From contig CAVUNL010000025.1 in the NCBI GenBank assembly GCA_963742795.1, positions 310,001 to 374,000 of the forward strand: DNA of 64,000 nucleotides, in the 5' to 3' direction. Of this stretch, positions 61,521 to 64,000 are shown piece after piece (within the stretch, counting starts at the first letter, position 1; the number at the start of each line of letters is the position of its first letter). Both the position numbers and the translations under genes were made by a program. The notes beneath the pieces are model-generated. The model was given only the letters and a program-made list of their open reading frames with translations. It was not told the origin of the DNA and searched no databases. The DNA comes from Palsa-504 sp963742795 (GTDB lineage Bacteria > Actinomycetota > Actinomycetes > Streptosporangiales > Streptosporangiaceae).

Positions 61521-63289
61521 GACCCGATTCCACGAGTAAGCCGGTGACACACCTGTGTAGATGCCGATAGGTGCCGCTCTGGCCTGGGATGATGATCGCT
61601 GCCAAGTGACAACCAGCCCAGTGGAGAGGACACCTATCTGGTGAGCAGGATACGTGCCGGTGGCAGGCGGCGTCAGCAGGTGCGGGCCGGCGTGCCGGAT
61701 GCGTCGCTGACGCCGAATGCGGGGATGGCTGCGATCAGCGAGTTGTGTGACCGGCTGGATGTGACTGGCGCGCTGGATGCGGCGGTCGGCCCGGTCAAGC
61801 AGCGGGACCGCGGCTTCGGGGCCGGGGAGCTGCTGACCGGGATCGCGGCGGCGCAGCTGGCCGGGGAGGACTTCCTGACCGGGCTGGACCGCCAGCGCGG
61901 TGATGCGGCGGGCCAGCTGATCACCCCGGTGCCGGGGCTGGCGTCCACGACCGCGGCGGGCCTGGCCCGGCGGATCACTCCGGCGCAGTGGACAGCGGTT
62001 GAGCGTGGCCTGGCGGCGGTGACCGGGCGGGTGCTGGACCTGCTGCCTGCGGAGCGGGCCGCGGCGTTGGCCGGCGGCCCGGTCACCATCGACCTGGACA
62101 CCACCGACGTGGAGGTCTACGGCCGCAAGAAGCGCGGCGTGGCCTATAACCACCAGGGCCAGCGGGTCGGGCGGCCGCACGTGGCGGCCTGGGCCGAGAC
62201 CGAGACCGTGCTGGCCGCCGACCTGGGCGACGGCACTGATGACCCGCGCGCGACCGCGCCGGACCTGCTGCGCCGGGCGCTGGCCGCCCTGCCGCATCGG
62301 GTACGGGCGTCGGGGCGGGTGGCGATGCGCGCCGACGCCGGCTACTTCGCCGGGCAGCTGGCCCGCACCGCCCACGACGCGCACATCAGCTTCGCGATCG
62401 GCGCCAAGCGGATCGCGCCGCTGTGGCGGCTGCTGGCCGGGATCGCCGAGGACGCCTGGCATGACGCCATTGACATGGACGGCGCCCAGATCGCCGTCGC
62501 GCAGTACTGCCCGGACTGGTGGCCGGCCAGCACCCGGCTGCTGATCCGCCGGGTCCTGCTGGACCCAGAGCAGGTCTCCGCCGACCCGCGGTCCCGGCGG
62601 CGCCGCACCCTGCACCCAGACCAGCGGGCCCTGCCGATCCCCGAACTGGCGCAGCAGCCGGCCATCTACGCCTACTCCTTCATCATGACCAACCTGGACG
62701 TGTCCAGCCCGGACACGGCGATAGCAGCAGAGCACTGGTACCGGCACCGCACCACGGTGGAGAACATCTTCCGCGACAGCAAGCACGGCGCCGCCTTGCG
62801 GCACCTCCCGTCGGGATACCCCCAGGTCAACCTGGCCTGGATGTGGGGCGCGCTGCTCGCCGCGACCATGGCCGCCTGGCTGCACCAGCTCACCGCCACC
62901 ACCGCCGGCCAGGACATCCTGGCCGGCCACGGCGTGCGCGGCGGCAAGGCCATGATCGCCACCCTGCGCTGGCGGCTGATCGCCGTCCCCGGCCGGCTGA
63001 TCCGCCACGCCCGCCACCTGACCCTGCGGCTGCCGCCCGGCCACAGCCTGCTCCCCGAGATCCTAGCCCGGCTACGGGAACTGCCCGCACCCGCCTGACC
63101 TGCACACCCTGAGCCCCGGCTCCCCGTCCTTACCCACGGCCCGCCAGCCCCGACCCGAAGAAAGGCACGCAGATCGCGAACCCGGCGCGGCCCCCGGGCC
63201 GTCATCATGCCCCCTACCGGAAATCCTGGCACATCAAGATCATTTACTGAGGCAGGGTGACCTCACCGCACTATTCGCGGAATCGGGTC
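61521..63289 (+). mobile_element. IS1380-like insertion sequence
   Basis: Terminal inverted repeats GACCCGATTCCACGAGTAAG (61521-61540) and the complement of CTATTCGCGGAATCGGGTC (63271-63289) agree at 16 of 18 aligned positions, about 1.77 kb apart, enclosing a full transposase gene. Flanking target duplications are not obvious. The element is probably still intact. Confidence 0.82.
61641..63098 (+). CDS. IS1380-type DDE transposase
   Basis: A 485-residue transposase: a first Asp in GPVTIDLDTTDVEVYGRKKR, AYNHQGQRVGRPHVAAWAE, a second Asp in VAMRADAGYFAGQLA, and the Glu in HRTTVENIFRDSKHGAALRH, the DDE set of the IS1380/IS1182-like group. No frameshift is present, so it should be functional. 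GTG start at 61641. It lies within inverted repeats at 61521 and 63289. Confidence 0.9.
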   Translation: MSRIRAGGRRRQQVRAGVPDASLTPNAGMAAISELCDRLDVTGALDAAVGPVKQRDRGFGAGELLTGIAAAQLAGEDFLTGLDRQRGDAAGQLITPVPGLASTTAAGLARRITPAQWTAVERGLAAVTGRVLDLLPAERAAALAGGPVTIDLDTTDVEVYGRKKRGVAYNHQGQRVGRPHVAAWAETETVLAADLGDGTDDPRATAPDLLRRALAALPHRVRASGRVAMRADAGYFAGQLARTAHDAHISFAIGAKRIAPLWRLLAGIAEDAWHDAIDMDGAQIAVAQYCPDWWPASTRLLIRRVLLDPEQVSADPRSRRRRTLHPDQRALPIPELAQQPAIYAYSFIMTNLDVSSPDTAIAAEHWYRHRTTVENIFRDSKHGAALRHLPSGYPQVNLAWMWGALLAATMAAWLHQLTATTAGQDILAGHGVRGGKAMIATLRWRLIAVPGRLIRHARHLTLRLPPGHSLLPEILARLRELPAPA

Positions 63290-63475
63290 AGAGACTACGA
63301 CGAGGTATTGGAACCCAACAGGCCACCAGACCAAGGGTCTTACGGTGCCTTCGGCAGTGGGACCTTATTGAAGCGCGTCCACCCTCCGTCTGGCGACCAG
63401 CGGAAGCCCTTTCCGGAATCCCAGATACTCAGTTTCCTATAGCCTTTCCGGACCTGCGCTGCTGCGCGTATTTGA
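63290..63475. other. Lower-GC stretch without a recognised gene
   Basis: After the insertion sequence GC drops. Between 63099 and 63475 I see only the insertion-sequence end and a minus-strand frame with GYRKLSIWDSGKGFRWSPDG that has no good start and no family I know. Confidence 0.4.
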
Positions 63476-63622
63476 TTAGGCGCTCCTTGAGCAGTTAATA
63501 ATCTCGTCAACCGGAAGCTCCAGCGATCCACTCCCACGGCAGGCCAGGCAGTCCATAATGACCGGGCCATACTTTCCTTTTCCAGTTCCCTTGCAGCGGA
63601 AACACTGAATACGAACACTCAT
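63476..63622 (-). CDS. Tiny DnaJ-type zinc-finger protein
   Basis: A 48-residue protein (starting MSVRIQCFRCKGTGKGKY) with two CxxCxGxG knuckles: CFRCKGTGKGK and CLACRGSGSLE, the zinc-binding repeat of DnaJ chaperones but with only two knuckles and no J domain. AAGGAG lies 7 bp before the ATG at 63622. Such free-standing two-knuckle proteins are found near phage and plasmid genes. The function is unknown; stop TAA at 63476. Confidence 0.68.
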   Translation of the reverse strand: MSVRIQCFRCKGTGKGKYGPVIMDCLACRGSGSLELPVDEIINCSRSA

Positions 63623-63707
63623 GCCGATTCTCCTTTCCTGGTTCTTGTTCGAGAATGGCTTGATCGCGACGCAAACACTAGAATGAACCGTCCCGGGTTT
63701 CGTGTCA

Positions 63708-63998
63708 CTAGCTCTGTGTAACTTCTTCTACTGTTGCTTCCGTCCTGACAAGATTCACCAGCCTTGCCTTTACGGTTGATCCTCTCAGCGCCACTCCAAA
63801 CTCGGAAGATAGCTCGTGGCCTCCGGCGGACGAGTCAGCTAGCAGACCGAGTGCACGCCTGGGCCGCCCAGGGCTACAGGCGTCTACACCTATGCAGAGC
63901 CCCCGTTCGCCATCGCTGATACATCCGGCCGCACGGCATGGCAGAACCAGAAGCCCTGCATCCAGTTTGTGGTTGCTCCAGGAAAGCGGGAAGGTCAA
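63708..63998 (-). CDS. Uncharacterised reading frame at window end
   Basis: A 96-codon frame from a TTG near the edge of the window, with two Cys in LPCRAAGCISDGERGLC and a C-terminal RLVNLVRTEATVEEV. No family recognised. It may continue beyond the window, or may be chance. Low-GC surroundings. Confidence 0.25.
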   Translation of the reverse strand: MTFPLSWSNHKLDAGLLVLPCRAAGCISDGERGLCIGVDACSPGRPRRALGLLADSSAGGHELSSEFGVALRGSTVKARLVNLVRTEATVEEVTQS

Positions 63999-64000
63999 TG

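Noticed and set aside
61500..63300. Target-site duplication flanking the IS1380-like element
   Set aside because: The bases next to the inverted repeats (GTCA on the left, AGAG on the right) do not match, so no duplication can be claimed.
1..64000. CRISPR array, tRNA or rRNA genes
   Set aside because: No regularly spaced direct repeats, no tRNA-like cloverleaf with CCA context and no rRNA sequence were recognised.
1..64000. Natural-product biosynthetic cluster
   Set aside because: Regulators and exporters are plentiful, but no PKS, NRPS, terpene synthase or RiPP core enzyme is present.

Overview
The window is about 64 kb of very GC-rich DNA with GC-biased third codon positions. It carries lineage markers of Actinomycetota: bioB followed by a BsaP-type partner, a remnant of a mycothiol-dependent maleylpyruvate isomerase, a small zinc-ribbon protein of the DUF7455 type, several large LuxR (LAL) regulators, PadR/TetR/MarR regulators and NtaA-type flavin monooxygenases. 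A soil actinomycete (Streptosporangiales-like or a relative) fits; the genus cannot be fixed from the sequence. No rRNA, tRNA or CRISPR array was seen.

Layout. 0-16 kb: acyl-CoA dehydrogenase; a membrane protein with a two-component pair (the regulator carries a frameshift); a fluoroacetate-dehalogenase-type hydrolase; a MOSC/FAD/2Fe-2S reductase broken by many single-base indels; an NtaA-type monooxygenase; an acyl-CoA ligase; a padR-ABC-FtsX-permease operon; and bioB-bsaP. 16-28 kb: MFS exporter, lipid-kinase-like protein, PIN-like toxin-antitoxin pair, a Ser/Thr kinase with an extracytoplasmic propeller, STAS and XRE regulators, a scar where two genes are both truncated, and two divergent KdpD-like proteins that have only the N-terminal sensor part. 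28-45 kb: a zone of gene fragments, a membrane protein-TetR operon with a perfect 31-bp operator, an FHA-SnoaL fusion, a TetR/MFS system with three matching operators, small alpha/beta hydrolases, a tautomerase, AraC and LAL regulators. 45-64 kb: truncated oxidoreductase and amidohydrolase genes, a fused molybdenum hydroxylase, an aldo/keto reductase, two MarR paralogues (the second next to an internally deleted IS605-type tnpB), GNAT and LysR genes, an LAL/LysR chimeric pseudogene, a DHA2 exporter, an LLM oxidoreductase and an IS1380-like insertion sequence, ending in lower-GC DNA with a tiny zinc-finger gene.

How the genes work together. This is accessory chromosome, not one pathway. The recurring theme is small xenobiotic or redox catabolism (flavin monooxygenases, molybdenum hydroxylase, hydrolases, acyl-CoA enzymes) plus drug exporters, each with a local regulator. 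Decay is heavy: at least a dozen truncated, frameshifted or chimeric genes. A dispersed hairpin repeat (five copies, most just 3' of minus-strand genes) marks several of the damaged places. The best candidates for something undescribed are the hairpin family, the operator that abuts the start codon at 29963, the kinase-less KdpD pair, the Cys-paired kinase propeller and the FHA-SnoaL fusion.
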